Part shown: positions 15,821 to 25,793 of the stretch, one piece after another
Position numbering within the stretch: position 1 is the first letter of the stretch
Layout: every line of letters begins with the position of its first letter
Assembly (NCBI RefSeq): GCF_001902145.1
Contig: NZ_MRST01000017.1
Coordinates: 149,666-213,665, forward strand
Direction: 5' to 3'
Origin: Pseudomonas fluorescens
GTDB lineage: Bacteria > Pseudomonadota > Gammaproteobacteria > Pseudomonadales > Pseudomonadaceae
Length of the DNA stretch: 64,000 nt
Notes under the pieces: model-generated
Database searches by the model: none
What the model was told of the DNA's origin: nothing
The model's input: the letters and a program-made list of their open reading frames with translations, nothing else
Translations under genes and position numbers: made by a program

Positions 15821-17644
15821 TTAAAGATTCAAGGGGGCGTGGGGTGAATGGGTACGTTTGAACGAGTAACCCGAAGCACTCAGGCCGTTGACCTGGCGGC
15901 TGACGGTATCGCCCAGGCCGTAGCCGTTGCCGGCCAGTACCGCATGGGCGTTGTCGATGGGCAGCAGGATGTAGTCGGTCAGCGGCTCGCCGTGCAATTG
16001 GCCGCGAATCACCAGGAAACCGTCCTCCTGGCGCACGCTGATGCCACTCAATGGCGCGTCGGGTTCATGGCTGCTGAGCACCTGGTAAGTGCCGACCGTG
16101 TTGGCCCAGGCGGCGGACAAGGGCGGCGGTTCGATGCGCTCGCCGATGGCAATGCGTTGGCCGTGGCTGCGGGCGGTGAGCATCTGGCGGCCTTGTACCG
16201 TGACCACATCCAGCTGCACGCGGCCCAACTCGCCCAGGTCCTTGCGCCAGAACCCCAGTATCTTTTTCTGCGCCCGCAGCCAGCCTTGCTCATCACGCAA
16301 TAGCTCGAAGTCGTAGCCGGCCAGCTCACCGGTCAAGCGCGCATGCTCATCCCTGATGCGGAACACGCCCCAAGCGGTCGCATAGAAGCCGGCCAGGCGC
16401 TTGCGATCCACCGCCGCCGGTACATGGCGTAGCTTGAGGCCGTGGCTGGGGGCCTGGCAGTCATCGGCGCATGCGGGGTTGCCGGTCTGTGCCTGGAGCA
16501 TCAGGCGCAGGCTGTCGGTGGTCAGTGACACCACCATGTCTTCGGCGTTGCTGTCGTTGGCCATGATGATCACGGCCAGTTGCTGATCCGGCAGCAGGGT
16601 CAACTGGGCCACGAAGTCGTCGCCGCCACCGCTGTGCTGGTAGGTGCGCACACCGGGGCCGATGGGCTCGTCACCGCAGGGCGCCAAGAACCAGCCCAGG
16701 CCCATCTGGCAGTCGAAGTCCAAGGCGTTGCCGGTGTTTTGCTGGGTGAACATGGCATCGATAGAAGTGCTGCCGAGGATCTGGCTGCCCTTGTACGTGC
16801 CCCTGGCAAACAGCATGCGTACGTAGCGGCTAAGGTCTTTGGGGCTGGTCCACAGGCCACCGGCGGCGAGGTCACGCACCTGGGCGTCGGTGCTGGCCTT
16901 ACCGTCCTCGTAGCCGTGGGCGCGATAGCTCATTTGCGCACCGGTGCCCAAGAAACTGGACTGGTTCATTCGCAAAGGTGTGAGCAGGCTGCTTTGTAAC
17001 TGGGCTTCGAAGCTTTTGCCGCTGCTGCGCTCAATGGCGGCGCCCACCAAGGCGTAGCCAAGGTTGGAGTACGCCACCTGGGAGCCCGGCAGGCTGCTCA
17101 GCCACACACCCGACACTCGCATCGGCATTTGCCCCATGGCATAGGTACTGCGCAGGTCGCGCAGGTGCTCGCTGGGCAAGCCGGATTGATGGCTGAGCAA
17201 GCGCCGCAAGGTGATCGCTCGATCCGCCTCGGCTTGATCGCTGTGAAAGCGGGAGCGTACGTAGAACTCACGCAGGGTCTGCTGGATCGGCGCATCCAGC
17301 GCCAGGCGTTGTTGTTCCACCAGTTTCAACGCCGCCGTGGCGGTCAGCAGCTTGGAGATGCCTCCGGCGCGAAACGCGGTATTGGGCGTGACCGGCACCC
17401 CCTGGTCTTTGTCAGCCAGACCAAAGCCGCGGGCCCAGATCAGCTCCTGACCATTGACCAGGGCGATCGACAATCCCGCCACATTGTCCCGAGCCATCTC
17501 TTGGGGAATGCGGGTTTGCAGGTAGCGAATGATTGCGCCGTAATCGCCTTTTTGAATCGGCGGCGGGGCAGGCGGTTGCGAGTGGCAACCGATACTGCTC
17601 AACAGACAACCCAATAGCGGAATACCGCGCAATCTGCGAAACAT
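15821..17644 (-). CDS. Beta-lactamase-fold lipoprotein lacking the catalytic serine
   Basis: 607 residues from ATG 17644. A lipobox LLSSIGC puts a lipidated Cys near residue 20, so it should be membrane anchored. Residues about 40-400 have the class C beta-lactamase/esterase fold: YSNLGY (Tyr-x-Asn motif) and HSGGG (third motif) are intact. The SxxK segment, however, reads FRAGGISKLL, where the nucleophile Ser is Gly; compare FEIGSVSK in the AmpC at 30103. The C-terminal 200 residues form two beta-rich modules as in PA1797-type proteins. Family members without the Ser cannot hydrolyse by the normal route, so a binding or structural role is likely. Convergent with parS, the expected ParRS-regulon neighbour. 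Confidence 0.82.
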   Translation of the reverse strand: MFRRLRGIPLLGCLLSSIGCHSQPPAPPPIQKGDYGAIIRYLQTRIPQEMARDNVAGLSIALVNGQELIWARGFGLADKDQGVPVTPNTAFRAGGISKLLTATAALKLVEQQRLALDAPIQQTLREFYVRSRFHSDQAEADRAITLRRLLSHQSGLPSEHLRDLRSTYAMGQMPMRVSGVWLSSLPGSQVAYSNLGYALVGAAIERSSGKSFEAQLQSSLLTPLRMNQSSFLGTGAQMSYRAHGYEDGKASTDAQVRDLAAGGLWTSPKDLSRYVRMLFARGTYKGSQILGSTSIDAMFTQQNTGNALDFDCQMGLGWFLAPCGDEPIGPGVRTYQHSGGGDDFVAQLTLLPDQQLAVIIMANDSNAEDMVVSLTTDSLRLMLQAQTGNPACADDCQAPSHGLKLRHVPAAVDRKRLAGFYATAWGVFRIRDEHARLTGELAGYDFELLRDEQGWLRAQKKILGFWRKDLGELGRVQLDVVTVQGRQMLTARSHGQRIAIGERIEPPPLSAAWANTVGTYQVLSSHEPDAPLSGISVRQEDGFLVIRGQLHGEPLTDYILLPIDNAHAVLAGNGYGLGDTVSRQVNGLSASGYSFKRTHSPHAPLNL

Positions 17645-17750
17645 CAAGAGCACCCGAATGATGATTTGGATGCTGGAATGCTAGGGCAGCGGGGGCTGAG
17701 AATCTTTGGGTGCTTTGTCGGGAAACTGTCAAAGACTGTTAACGGCCCAC

Positions 17751-17850
17751 TGTAGGAGCGAGCTTGCTCGCGAAAAACTCGCAGGCGCCGCGTTTATCCA
17801 GAAAACACGCGTTATCGTTGACGTTTTTCGCGAGCAAGCTCGCTCCTACA
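17751..17850. repeat. REP pair (type A REPIN)
   Basis: Inverted GTAGGAGCGAGCTTGCTCGC arms with the GCGTTATCGTTGACG spacer, lying between the serine-hydrolase-like gene promoter and the end of the LysR gene. It marks the left border of the itaconate locus. Confidence 0.9.
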
Positions 17851-17853
17851 CGA

Positions 17854-18735
17854 TCACGGCATCAACGTGGCGATCAGCGCGCGAATGGTTCCCGGCAGCG
17901 CTTCCAGCTCGCGTACCAGGATGCTGCGCTCGCGAATCGCCCAGGGCTCGTCCAGTTTCACCGTCACCAGCTGCATGGTGCGGCTGTGACGCAGGGCGGC
18001 GGACTCTGGAATGATGCCGATGCCCACCCCGGCCTCGACCATCCGGCAGATCGCCTCGAAGCTCGAGACCTGGATACGCAGCGACAACTGCTTGCCCAGG
18101 CGCTCGACGTGTTCGCGCAGGAAACTCAACAGCGTGCTGCCTTCATGCAGGCCGATATGCTGATACGCCAGGGTCTGCTCGAGGGTGACCGAAGGCTGGT
18201 CGGCCAAGGGATGCCCGACGGGCACCATCAGCACCAGTTCGTCGGTGCTGAAATGCAACACCTGCAGGCCGGAGGCTTCCACAGGGCCGGCGATGATGCC
18301 CATGTCACTGGTGCCATCGAGCACGCCGCGCACGATGTCCCGCGACAGGCGCTCCTGCAGGTCGACGGTGACGCCAGGGCGCTGTGACAGAAAGCCTGCC
18401 AGGACCTCCGGCAAAAATTCGGTGACCGCCGTGGTGTTGGCGAAGATACGGATATGCCCGGCCGAATCCACGCCGTATTGGGTGAACTCGCTCTTGAGGT
18501 AATCCACCTGGCGCATGATCAACCGTGCGTGGTGCAACAGCCGCTCGCCTGCCGGGGTGATCTCCACGCCCCGGCTGTCGCGGTACAACAGGCGCGTGTC
18601 GAGCTGGCCTTCCAGGGCCTTGATCCGCGCACTGGCGGCAGCCGGCGACAGGAAGGCGCGCTTGGCACCCTGGGTGAGGCTGGGGGATTCGGCGATATGG
18701 ATAAACAGGCGCAGGTCGGCGAGATCGAAGTGCAT
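17854..18735 (-). CDS. itcR: LysR-family regulator of the itaconate locus
   Basis: 293 residues from ATG 18735 (MHFDLADLRLFIHIAE). The helix-turn-helix is AFLSPAAASARIKALEGQL (about 28-46), followed by the linker helix and a periplasmic-binding-type effector domain from residue 90. It is divergent from the itaconyl-CoA hydratase gene across 271 bases with a REP pair. In P. aeruginosa the equivalent gene beside the itaconate operon is a LysR activator (ItcR) that responds to itaconate or itaconyl-CoA. Identity here rests on that conserved neighbourhood. An operator of the T-N11-A type should lie between 18874 and 19000; I cannot single one out. Confidence 0.82.
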   Translation of the reverse strand: MHFDLADLRLFIHIAESPSLTQGAKRAFLSPAAASARIKALEGQLDTRLLYRDSRGVEITPAGERLLHHARLIMRQVDYLKSEFTQYGVDSAGHIRIFANTTAVTEFLPEVLAGFLSQRPGVTVDLQERLSRDIVRGVLDGTSDMGIIAGPVEASGLQVLHFSTDELVLMVPVGHPLADQPSVTLEQTLAYQHIGLHEGSTLLSFLREHVERLGKQLSLRIQVSSFEAICRMVEAGVGIGIIPESAALRHSRTMQLVTVKLDEPWAIRERSILVRELEALPGTIRALIATLMP

Positions 18736-18783
18736 GGTGGCTCCCGGTACAAACACCAAACCTCATCACAATGAAGATCCAAA

Positions 18784-18873
18784 TGTGGGAGCGGGCTTGC
18801 TCGCGAAAGCGGAGTGTCAGTCACCGAATACATTGGCTGATCCACCGCTTTCGCGAGCAAGCCCGCTCCCACA
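18784..18873. repeat. REP pair (type B REPIN)
   Basis: Inverted arms TGTGGGAGCGGGCTTGCTCG and its complement around a 35-base spacer. Same type at 24419, 25643 and 56152. Confidence 0.9.
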
Positions 18874-19006
18874 GGGATATGCGGTGTTTTTCAATTAATG
18901 GCGTTCAGCATAGCCGAACGCTGGTTTATTGAAATGCAAATTCTCAGAACGGGCAGGCCCTTGCATGATCCACGGCAGACACCCACTGCCTGAGGACCTG
19001 CACCCG

Positions 19007-19825
19007 ATGAGCGCCACTGATTGGATCGGCCGAAGTGAGACCGCCCACGACCACCTGAGCCATAACCTGCTCAAGCGCATCGCCGCCACGTTCGGTGAAG
19101 CCGTGCCCGCCGACGGCGACGCGGTGCCTGCGTTGTGGCAATGGTGCTTTTTCCAGGACCCGTTGCCGGAATCGGCCCTGGGCAGCGACGGCCACCCGGC
19201 ACGCGGCGGGTTCCTGCCGCCGGCCGATAACCGCAATCGCATGTGGGCCGGTGGGCGTCTTGAATTTCTGCAGCCACTGCGGGCTGGCGAGGCGGCTACG
19301 CGCGTGTCGACCATCACCCAGGTCGAAGAAAAGACCGGGCGTACCGGTTCACTGCTATTTGTCACCGTGCGCCATGACTATTCCCAGGAAGGGCGCCTGG
19401 CGATCCGCGAGGAACAGGACATCGTCTACCGCGAACCCACGCCACCCAAGCCTGGCAGCGGCGACGCGCTGGCCCGGGGCGAATGGACAGAGGCCGTCGA
19501 GCCGACGCCGACCCTGTTGTTCCGCTACAGCGCCGTCACGTTCAACGGCCACCGCATCCACTACGACTACCCCTATGTCACCGGCACCGAAGGCTATGCC
19601 GGCCTGGTGGTGCATGGCCCGCTGATCGCCACCTTGAACCTGCGTGCATTCTGCCGGGCGCACCCTGAGGCGACCCTGCGCCGCTTTGCCTATCGCGGTG
19701 TGCGCCCACTGATTGCGCCACAACCTTTTGAGGTCGGCGGGCGCATCACCGCGACCGGCGTCGCAGAACTCTGGGCTGGCAACACTGAAGGCCTGGCGCA
19801 GACCGCCCAAGTGCATTTCGAATAA
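19007..19825 (+). CDS. ich: Itaconyl-CoA hydratase (FAS1/HTD2-like double hot-dog)
   Basis: 272 residues from ATG 19007 (MSATDWIGRSE), with GAGGA upstream; earlier in-frame starts are not conserved. The N-terminal hot-dog half contains the substrate loop RGGFLPPADNRNRMW; the C-terminal half has the hydratase-2 motif YSAVTFNGHRIHYD with the catalytic Asp/His pair. Ich hydrates itaconyl-CoA (and mesaconyl-C4-CoA) to citramalyl-CoA. First gene of the operon ich / acyl-CoA dehydrogenase / MmgE-PrpD / ict / ccl, as in P. aeruginosa PA0878-PA0883, which lets the bacterium use and detoxify the macrophage metabolite itaconate. Confidence 0.88.
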   Translation: MSATDWIGRSETAHDHLSHNLLKRIAATFGEAVPADGDAVPALWQWCFFQDPLPESALGSDGHPARGGFLPPADNRNRMWAGGRLEFLQPLRAGEAATRVSTITQVEEKTGRTGSLLFVTVRHDYSQEGRLAIREEQDIVYREPTPPKPGSGDALARGEWTEAVEPTPTLLFRYSAVTFNGHRIHYDYPYVTGTEGYAGLVVHGPLIATLNLRAFCRAHPEATLRRFAYRGVRPLIAPQPFEVGGRITATGVAELWAGNTEGLAQTAQVHFE

Positions 19826-19853
19826 CCCAATAACAACAGGCGGAGAGCCCTTG

Positions 19854-21017
19854 ATGAATGCCCATGACAACGAAGAACTCAATGCCATCCGCGAAGGCGT
19901 GCGCGCCTTGTGCGCCGAGTTCGATGCCGCTTACTGGCGCAAGATCGACGAAGAAAAGGGCTTCCCGCAAGCCTTCGTCAAGGCCCTGACCGACGCTGGC
20001 TGGCTGTCGGCAATGATCCCCGAGGAGTACGGCGGTTCCGGCCTGGGCCTGGCCGAAGCCTCGGTGATCCTTGAGGAAGTCAACCGCTGCGGCGGCAACT
20101 CGGGCACCGTGCACGGCCAGATGTACAACATGTTCACCCTGCTGCGTCACGGCAGCGAGGCGCAAAAACGCTTCTACTTGCCCAAGCTGGCCAGCGGTGA
20201 GTTGCGCCTGCAGTCGATGGCCGTCACCGAACCCACTACCGGCACCGACACCACCAAGATCAAGACCACGGCGATCAAGCGTTGCGACAAGTACGTGATC
20301 AACGGCCAGAAAGTCTGGATCTCACGGGTGCAGCATTCCGACCTGATGATCCTGCTGGCACGCACCACGCCCTTGGCCGAAGTAAAGAAAAAGTCCGAAG
20401 GGATGTCGATCTTCCTGGTGGACCTGCGCCAGGCCATCGGCAACGGCCTGACCGTGCAGCCCATCGCCAATATGGTCAACCACGAGACCAACGAGCTGTT
20501 CTTCGACAACCTGGAGCTGCCCCTGGACAGCCTGATCGGCGAGGAGGGCAAGGGCTTCAAATACATCCTCGATGGCCTGAATGCCGAGCGCACCCTGATT
20601 GCCGCCGAGTGCATCGGTGACGGCCGCTGGTTTATCGAAAAGGCCAGTGCCTATGCCCGCGACCGCGTGGTGTTTGGCCGGCCCATCGGGCAGAACCAGG
20701 GCGTGCAGTTCCCGATTGCCGAGGCGCATATCGAAATCGAAGCAGCCGACCTGATGCGCTGGCGTGCCTGTGAGGAATACGACAGCGGCAAGAACGCCGG
20801 GGCCAGTGCCAACATGGCCAAGTACCTGGCGGCCAAGGCGTCCTGGGAAGCGGCCAACGCCTGCCTGCAAACCCACGGCGGCTTCGGGTTTGCCTGCGAG
20901 TACGACGTGGAGCGCAAATTCCGCGAGACCCGCCTGTACCAGGTAGCGCCGATCTCCACCAACCTGATCCTGTCCTACGTGGCCGAGCATTTGCTCGAAT
21001 TGCCACGCAGCTTTTGA
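19854..21017 (+). CDS. Acyl-CoA dehydrogenase of the itaconate operon
   Basis: 387 residues from ATG 19854, with a GGAGAG ribosome site; the frame opens earlier inside ich but those codons are a shadow. FAD/acyl-CoA binding motifs include IPEEYGGSGLG, MAVTEPTTGTDTT and QTHGGFGFACEYDVERKFRE. The usual C-terminal catalytic Glu (YEGT) reads YQVAP here. A Glu in LNAERTLIAAE sits where isovaleryl-CoA dehydrogenase carries its base, so it may take over. The orthologue PA0879 accompanies ich/ict/ccl but is not needed for the three-step itaconate route, so its substrate (perhaps a methylsuccinyl- or related CoA) is open. Confidence 0.88.
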   Translation: MNAHDNEELNAIREGVRALCAEFDAAYWRKIDEEKGFPQAFVKALTDAGWLSAMIPEEYGGSGLGLAEASVILEEVNRCGGNSGTVHGQMYNMFTLLRHGSEAQKRFYLPKLASGELRLQSMAVTEPTTGTDTTKIKTTAIKRCDKYVINGQKVWISRVQHSDLMILLARTTPLAEVKKKSEGMSIFLVDLRQAIGNGLTVQPIANMVNHETNELFFDNLELPLDSLIGEEGKGFKYILDGLNAERTLIAAECIGDGRWFIEKASAYARDRVVFGRPIGQNQGVQFPIAEAHIEIEAADLMRWRACEEYDSGKNAGASANMAKYLAAKASWEAANACLQTHGGFGFACEYDVERKFRETRLYQVAPISTNLILSYVAEHLLELPRSF

Positions 21018-21027
21018 GGGCCTGAGC

Positions 21028-22377
21028 ATGAGCCCTACCCAAGCCCTGTGCCGGTTCCTGGCCGAGCTGACGTACTCACAATTGCCCGAGCCCGTGCTGG
21101 CGCGCACCGAAGAGCTGTACCTGGATTGGCTCGCGTCGGCATTGGCCAGCCAGGGCGCGCACCCGATCCCCTTGTTTGAACGCTACGCGCAGAAGATGGG
21201 CCCGAGCAGCGGCCCGGCCCAGGTGATCGTCAACGGCACCGGCACCAGCGCGTATTTCGCCGCACTGGTCAACGCCGCTTCCTCACATCTGGTGGAGCAG
21301 GATGACCTGCACAACAGTTCCGTGCTGCACCCGGCCACCGTGGTGTTTCCCGCCGCGTTGGCCGCTGCCCAGGACCTCGGCAAGTCCGGCCGTGAACTGT
21401 TGCTGGCCTCGGTGGCCGGCTACGAGGCCGGGATTCGCATCGGTGAGTTCATGGGCCGTTCCCACTACCGCATCTTCCACACCACGGCCACGGTCGGCAC
21501 CCTGGCGGCGGCGGTCGCGGTGGGCAAGTTGCTCGATTTCAACGAAGAACAATTCATCAACCTGCTCGGCAGCGCCGGCACCCAGGCTGCCGGGCTGTGG
21601 GAGTTTCTGCGCGATGCCGCCGACTCCAAGCAACTGCACACGGCCAAGGCTGCTGCGGACGGCTTGCTGGCGGCTTACCTTACGGCCGACGGGCTGACCG
21701 GCGCGCGCAATATCCTTGAAGGTGACCAAGGTTTGGCGGCAGGTATGTCCAGTGATGCCCAACCGGGCAAATTGTCTGCCGAGCTGGGCAGCCGTTGGGC
21801 GCTGGTGGAAACCTCGTTCAAATTCCACGCCTCCTGTCGCCACACCCATCCTGCTGCTGATGCGCTGCTGGACGTGATGCAGCGTGAAGGCTTGAGCGCT
21901 GCGCAGATCTCCCAGGTGCAAACCCACGTGCACCAAGGCGCCATTGACGTACTCGGCCGAGTGACGGTGCCGACCACCGTGCACCAGGCCAAATTTTCCA
22001 TGGGCACCGTGCTTGGGCTGATCGCTGTGCATGGCAAAGCCGGTTTGCCTGAATTCCATGAGCTGGCGTTGACCGATCCTGCGGTCGCGGCGTTTCGCGA
22101 CAAGGTCAGCATGACTCTGGACCCCGAGGTCGATGGCGCCTACCCGCAACGCTGGCTGGGCCGCGTCACGGTCACCACCACCGACGGCCGCACGCTGCAC
22201 GGTGCCATTGACGAGCCCAAAGGCGACCCGGGCAACACCCTGAGTCGCGCCGAACTGGCGGATAAGTTCCAGCGCCTGGCCCACTTCAGCAGCGCCCGCA
22301 CCCCGGCCCAGGCCAACGGCCTGATCGAGCAGGTGTGGAACCTGCGCACTACCGCGTCCATGGCCCATTGGCTTTGA
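21028..22377 (+). CDS. MmgE/PrpD family protein
   Basis: 449 residues, starting 10 bases after the dehydrogenase. The family fold is a helical domain plus an alpha/beta lid: visible are SSHLVEQDDLHNSSVLHPATVVFPAALAAAQ near residue 85, the Gly-rich SVAGYEAGIRIGEF, and KFHASCRHTHPAADAL near 265. Members include 2-methylcitrate dehydratase PrpD, cis-aconitate decarboxylase (which makes itaconate) and itaconate-operon partners of unknown role. Given its place between the acyl-CoA dehydrogenase and the CoA-transferase, it may dehydrate or isomerise a C5/C6 dicarboxylate feeding the pathway. The exact reaction cannot be read. Confidence 0.87.
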   Translation: MSPTQALCRFLAELTYSQLPEPVLARTEELYLDWLASALASQGAHPIPLFERYAQKMGPSSGPAQVIVNGTGTSAYFAALVNAASSHLVEQDDLHNSSVLHPATVVFPAALAAAQDLGKSGRELLLASVAGYEAGIRIGEFMGRSHYRIFHTTATVGTLAAAVAVGKLLDFNEEQFINLLGSAGTQAAGLWEFLRDAADSKQLHTAKAAADGLLAAYLTADGLTGARNILEGDQGLAAGMSSDAQPGKLSAELGSRWALVETSFKFHASCRHTHPAADALLDVMQREGLSAAQISQVQTHVHQGAIDVLGRVTVPTTVHQAKFSMGTVLGLIAVHGKAGLPEFHELALTDPAVAAFRDKVSMTLDPEVDGAYPQRWLGRVTVTTTDGRTLHGAIDEPKGDPGNTLSRAELADKFQRLAHFSSARTPAQANGLIEQVWNLRTTASMAHWL

Positions 22378-22387
22378 GGGGATTGTC

Positions 22388-23581
22388 ATGACTGAACAAC
22401 GACCGCTGGACGGCATCACCGTCGTCAGCCTGGAACACGCGATTGCCGCGCCATTTTGCACCCGCCAACTGGCCGACCTCGGTGCCCGGGTCATCAAGGT
22501 AGAGCGCCCCGGCACCGGCGATTTCGCCCGTGGTTATGACGAGCGGGTGCGCGGCCTGGCGTCGCATTTCGTCTGGACCAACCGCTCCAAGGAAAGCCTG
22601 ACCCTGGACCTCAAGCAGGACGAGGCGGGCGCCATTCTGGATGCGCTTTTGGCCGATGCCGATGTGCTGGTGCAGAACCTTGCCCCCGGCGCGGCGGCGC
22701 GCATGGGCTTATCGTTCGAGACGCTGCACGCGCGCTTTCCACGCCTGATTGTCTGCGATATTTCCGGCTACGGCGAAGGCGGGCCCTACGAGAAAAAGAA
22801 AGCCTACGACCTGCTGATCCAGAGCGAAGGCGGCTTCCTCTCGGTGACCGGTGGCCCAAGTGAAGAGCAGATGGCCAAGGCCGGTTGCTCCATCGCGGAT
22901 ATCTCCGCCGGGATGTACGCCTACAGCGGCATTCTGTCGGCGCTGCTGCTGCGCGGCAAAACCGGCCAGGGCAGTCGCATCGATGTGAGCATGCTCGAAA
23001 GCCTGGTGGAGTGGATGGGCTACCCGATGTACTACGCCTTCGACGGCGCGGCGCCGCCACCGCGTGCGGGTGCCGCGCATTCGACGATTTACCCCTACGG
23101 GCCGTTTCCCACCGGGGGCGGCGGCACCGTGATGCTCGGCTTGCAGAACGAGCGCGAATGGGCGGCGTTCTGCGACAAAATGCTGCTCACCCCGGCGTTG
23201 GCCACGGACGAGCGCTTCAGCGCCAACTTCAAGCGCTCGGCCAACCGCGAGGTGCTGCGCCAGATCATCGTGGAGCGCTTTGCCCAACTGGACGTCGAGG
23301 CGGTGATCCAGCGCCTGGAGCACGCGCAAATTGCCAGTGCCCGGGTCAACGACATGCAAGGCGTGTGGGACCACCCGCAGCTCAAGGCCCGCGACAGCTG
23401 GCGTGACGTCGACAGCCCGGCGGGGCCGTTGCCGTCGCTGCTGCCACCGGCCCGTAACGCTGCGTTTACCCCGCGCATGGACGGCGTGCCAGCGCTGGGG
23501 CAACACAGCCAAGGCATCCTCGACCAGCTGGGTTACTCCATTGAGGCCATTAACAGTCTGCGCGAGCGCGGCGTTATCTAA
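22388..23581 (+). CDS. ict: Class III (CaiB/BaiF) CoA-transferase, itaconate CoA-transferase
   Basis: 397 residues with a GAGGGG site before ATG 22388. Family features are the N-terminal PLDGITVVSLEHAIAAPFCTRQLADLGARVIKVE, the LDLKQDEA strand, and the catalytic Asp in YDLLIQSEGGFLSVTGG (about residue 140). Class III enzymes move CoA from succinyl-CoA (or another donor) to a free acid through an aspartyl-CoA intermediate. By operon position this is Ict, forming itaconyl-CoA. It is followed 14 bases later by the lyase, completing activation, hydration and cleavage in one transcript. Confidence 0.88.
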   Translation: MTEQRPLDGITVVSLEHAIAAPFCTRQLADLGARVIKVERPGTGDFARGYDERVRGLASHFVWTNRSKESLTLDLKQDEAGAILDALLADADVLVQNLAPGAAARMGLSFETLHARFPRLIVCDISGYGEGGPYEKKKAYDLLIQSEGGFLSVTGGPSEEQMAKAGCSIADISAGMYAYSGILSALLLRGKTGQGSRIDVSMLESLVEWMGYPMYYAFDGAAPPPRAGAAHSTIYPYGPFPTGGGGTVMLGLQNEREWAAFCDKMLLTPALATDERFSANFKRSANREVLRQIIVERFAQLDVEAVIQRLEHAQIASARVNDMQGVWDHPQLKARDSWRDVDSPAGPLPSLLPPARNAAFTPRMDGVPALGQHSQGILDQLGYSIEAINSLRERGVI

Positions 23582-23595
23582 TCAGGAATCACGTG

Positions 23596-24414
23596 ATGCC
23601 AAAGCCTTTAGTACGTTCTGCGCTGTTTGTGCCGGGCAGCCGCCCGGAGCGGTTTGCCAAGGCCCTGGCCAGCGGCGCCGACGCAGTGATTGTGGATTTT
23701 GAAGACGCGGTGGAAGAACCGCTCAAGCGTCAGGCCCGGGATAATCTGGATGCATTCCTGCGCGCCCATGCTGAAGCTCGGGTGTGGGTGCGCATCAACG
23801 CACCCCAGCATGCCGAGCATTTTGCCGATGTCGCCTTCTGCAAGGCCCATGCAAATGTGGCCGGGGTATTGCTGCCCAAGGTCGAAAGCGCGGCCCAGGT
23901 GGCGGTGGTGGCCGCAACCGGCAAGGTTATCTGGCCGATTATCGAAAGCGCACGCGGTTTGCTGGCATTGGCGCAGATTGCCCAGGCGCCCCAGGTGGAG
24001 CGGCTGTCGTTCGGTGGCTTGGACCTGGCGCTGGACCTGAACCTGAGCAGTCACTCCCGCGCCGCCGAATTGGCCCTCGACCAGGCGCGCCTGGCGCTGA
24101 TCGTGCATTCGCGCGCCGCTGGCCTGGCGGCGCCGCTGGACGGCGTACACCCGGCCATCGACGACCCCGAGGGCCTGCACCGTTCGATCCGGCACGCCTA
24201 TGAGATGGGTTTTGCCGGGGCGTTGTGCATTCACCCCAAGCAAGTTGCGGTGATCCATGCAGCGCTGGCGCCGAGCGCCGAAGAGCTGGCCTGGGCCAGG
24301 CGGGTGGTGGAGGCGGGTGCCCAGGGGGCAGGGGCTTATCAGATTGATGGGCAGATGGTGGATGCGCCGGTGTTGCTGCGCGCGCAACGGCTGCTCACTG
24401 GCGAAACCGAATAA
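23596..24414 (+). CDS. ccl: CitE-like citramalyl-CoA lyase
   Basis: 272 residues from ATG 23596 (the preceding GTG is less likely). HpcH/HpaI-CitE TIM barrel: RSALFVPGSRPERF at the start, AVIVDFEDAVEE with metal-binding Glu/Asp near residue 36, WVRINAPQH, LLPKVESA, and SFGGLDLALDL with the second Asp. Such lyases cleave (S)-citramalyl-CoA to acetyl-CoA and pyruvate, the last step of itaconate degradation. Last gene of the catabolic operon; a type B REP pair follows, after which the TRAP transporter begins. Confidence 0.88.
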   Translation: MPKPLVRSALFVPGSRPERFAKALASGADAVIVDFEDAVEEPLKRQARDNLDAFLRAHAEARVWVRINAPQHAEHFADVAFCKAHANVAGVLLPKVESAAQVAVVAATGKVIWPIIESARGLLALAQIAQAPQVERLSFGGLDLALDLNLSSHSRAAELALDQARLALIVHSRAAGLAAPLDGVHPAIDDPEGLHRSIRHAYEMGFAGALCIHPKQVAVIHAALAPSAEELAWARRVVEAGAQGAGAYQIDGQMVDAPVLLRAQRLLTGETE

Positions 24415-24418
24415 AAAT

Positions 24419-24508
24419 TGTGGGAGCGGGCTTGCTCGCGAATGCGGTATGCCAGGCGCCGAATTCGTTGACTGACCCACCGCATTCGCGAGCAAGCCCG
24501 CTCCCACA
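24419..24508. repeat. REP pair (type B REPIN)
   Basis: Inverted TGTGGGAGCGGGCTTGCTCG arms directly after the ccl stop; it may damp read-through from the catabolic genes into the transporter genes. Confidence 0.9.
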
Positions 24509-24530
24509 TTGGAACATCAGCGCTTAATAG

Positions 24531-25619
<1,089 letters not shown>

Positions 25620-25642
25620 TCCCGGGGCATACCGAGATCCAA

Positions 25643-25732
25643 TGTGGGAGCGGGCTTGCTCGCGAAAGCGGTGGGTCAGTCACCAGTGTTATCAACTGAC
25701 AGACTGTATTCGCGAGCAAGCCCGCTCCCACA
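25643..25732. repeat. REP pair (type B REPIN) inside the TRAP operon
   Basis: Inverted type B arms between the binding-protein gene and the small membrane subunit gene. In this position such hairpins commonly protect the upstream mRNA and lower downstream expression. Confidence 0.88.
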
Positions 25733-25793
25733 TTTCGAACCGGTTTTCACCCTGAGCCTTGCACAACCCATCTCTTTTTCGCGAGGTTTTGCC

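Noticed and set aside
24419..24508. Possible CRISPR-like or rho-independent terminator repeat
   Set aside because: It is one REP pair; there are no regularly spaced direct repeats and no T run.
25644..25793. N-terminal extension of the DctQ frame
   Set aside because: It translates the REP pair; the ribosome site and conserved start are at 25794.
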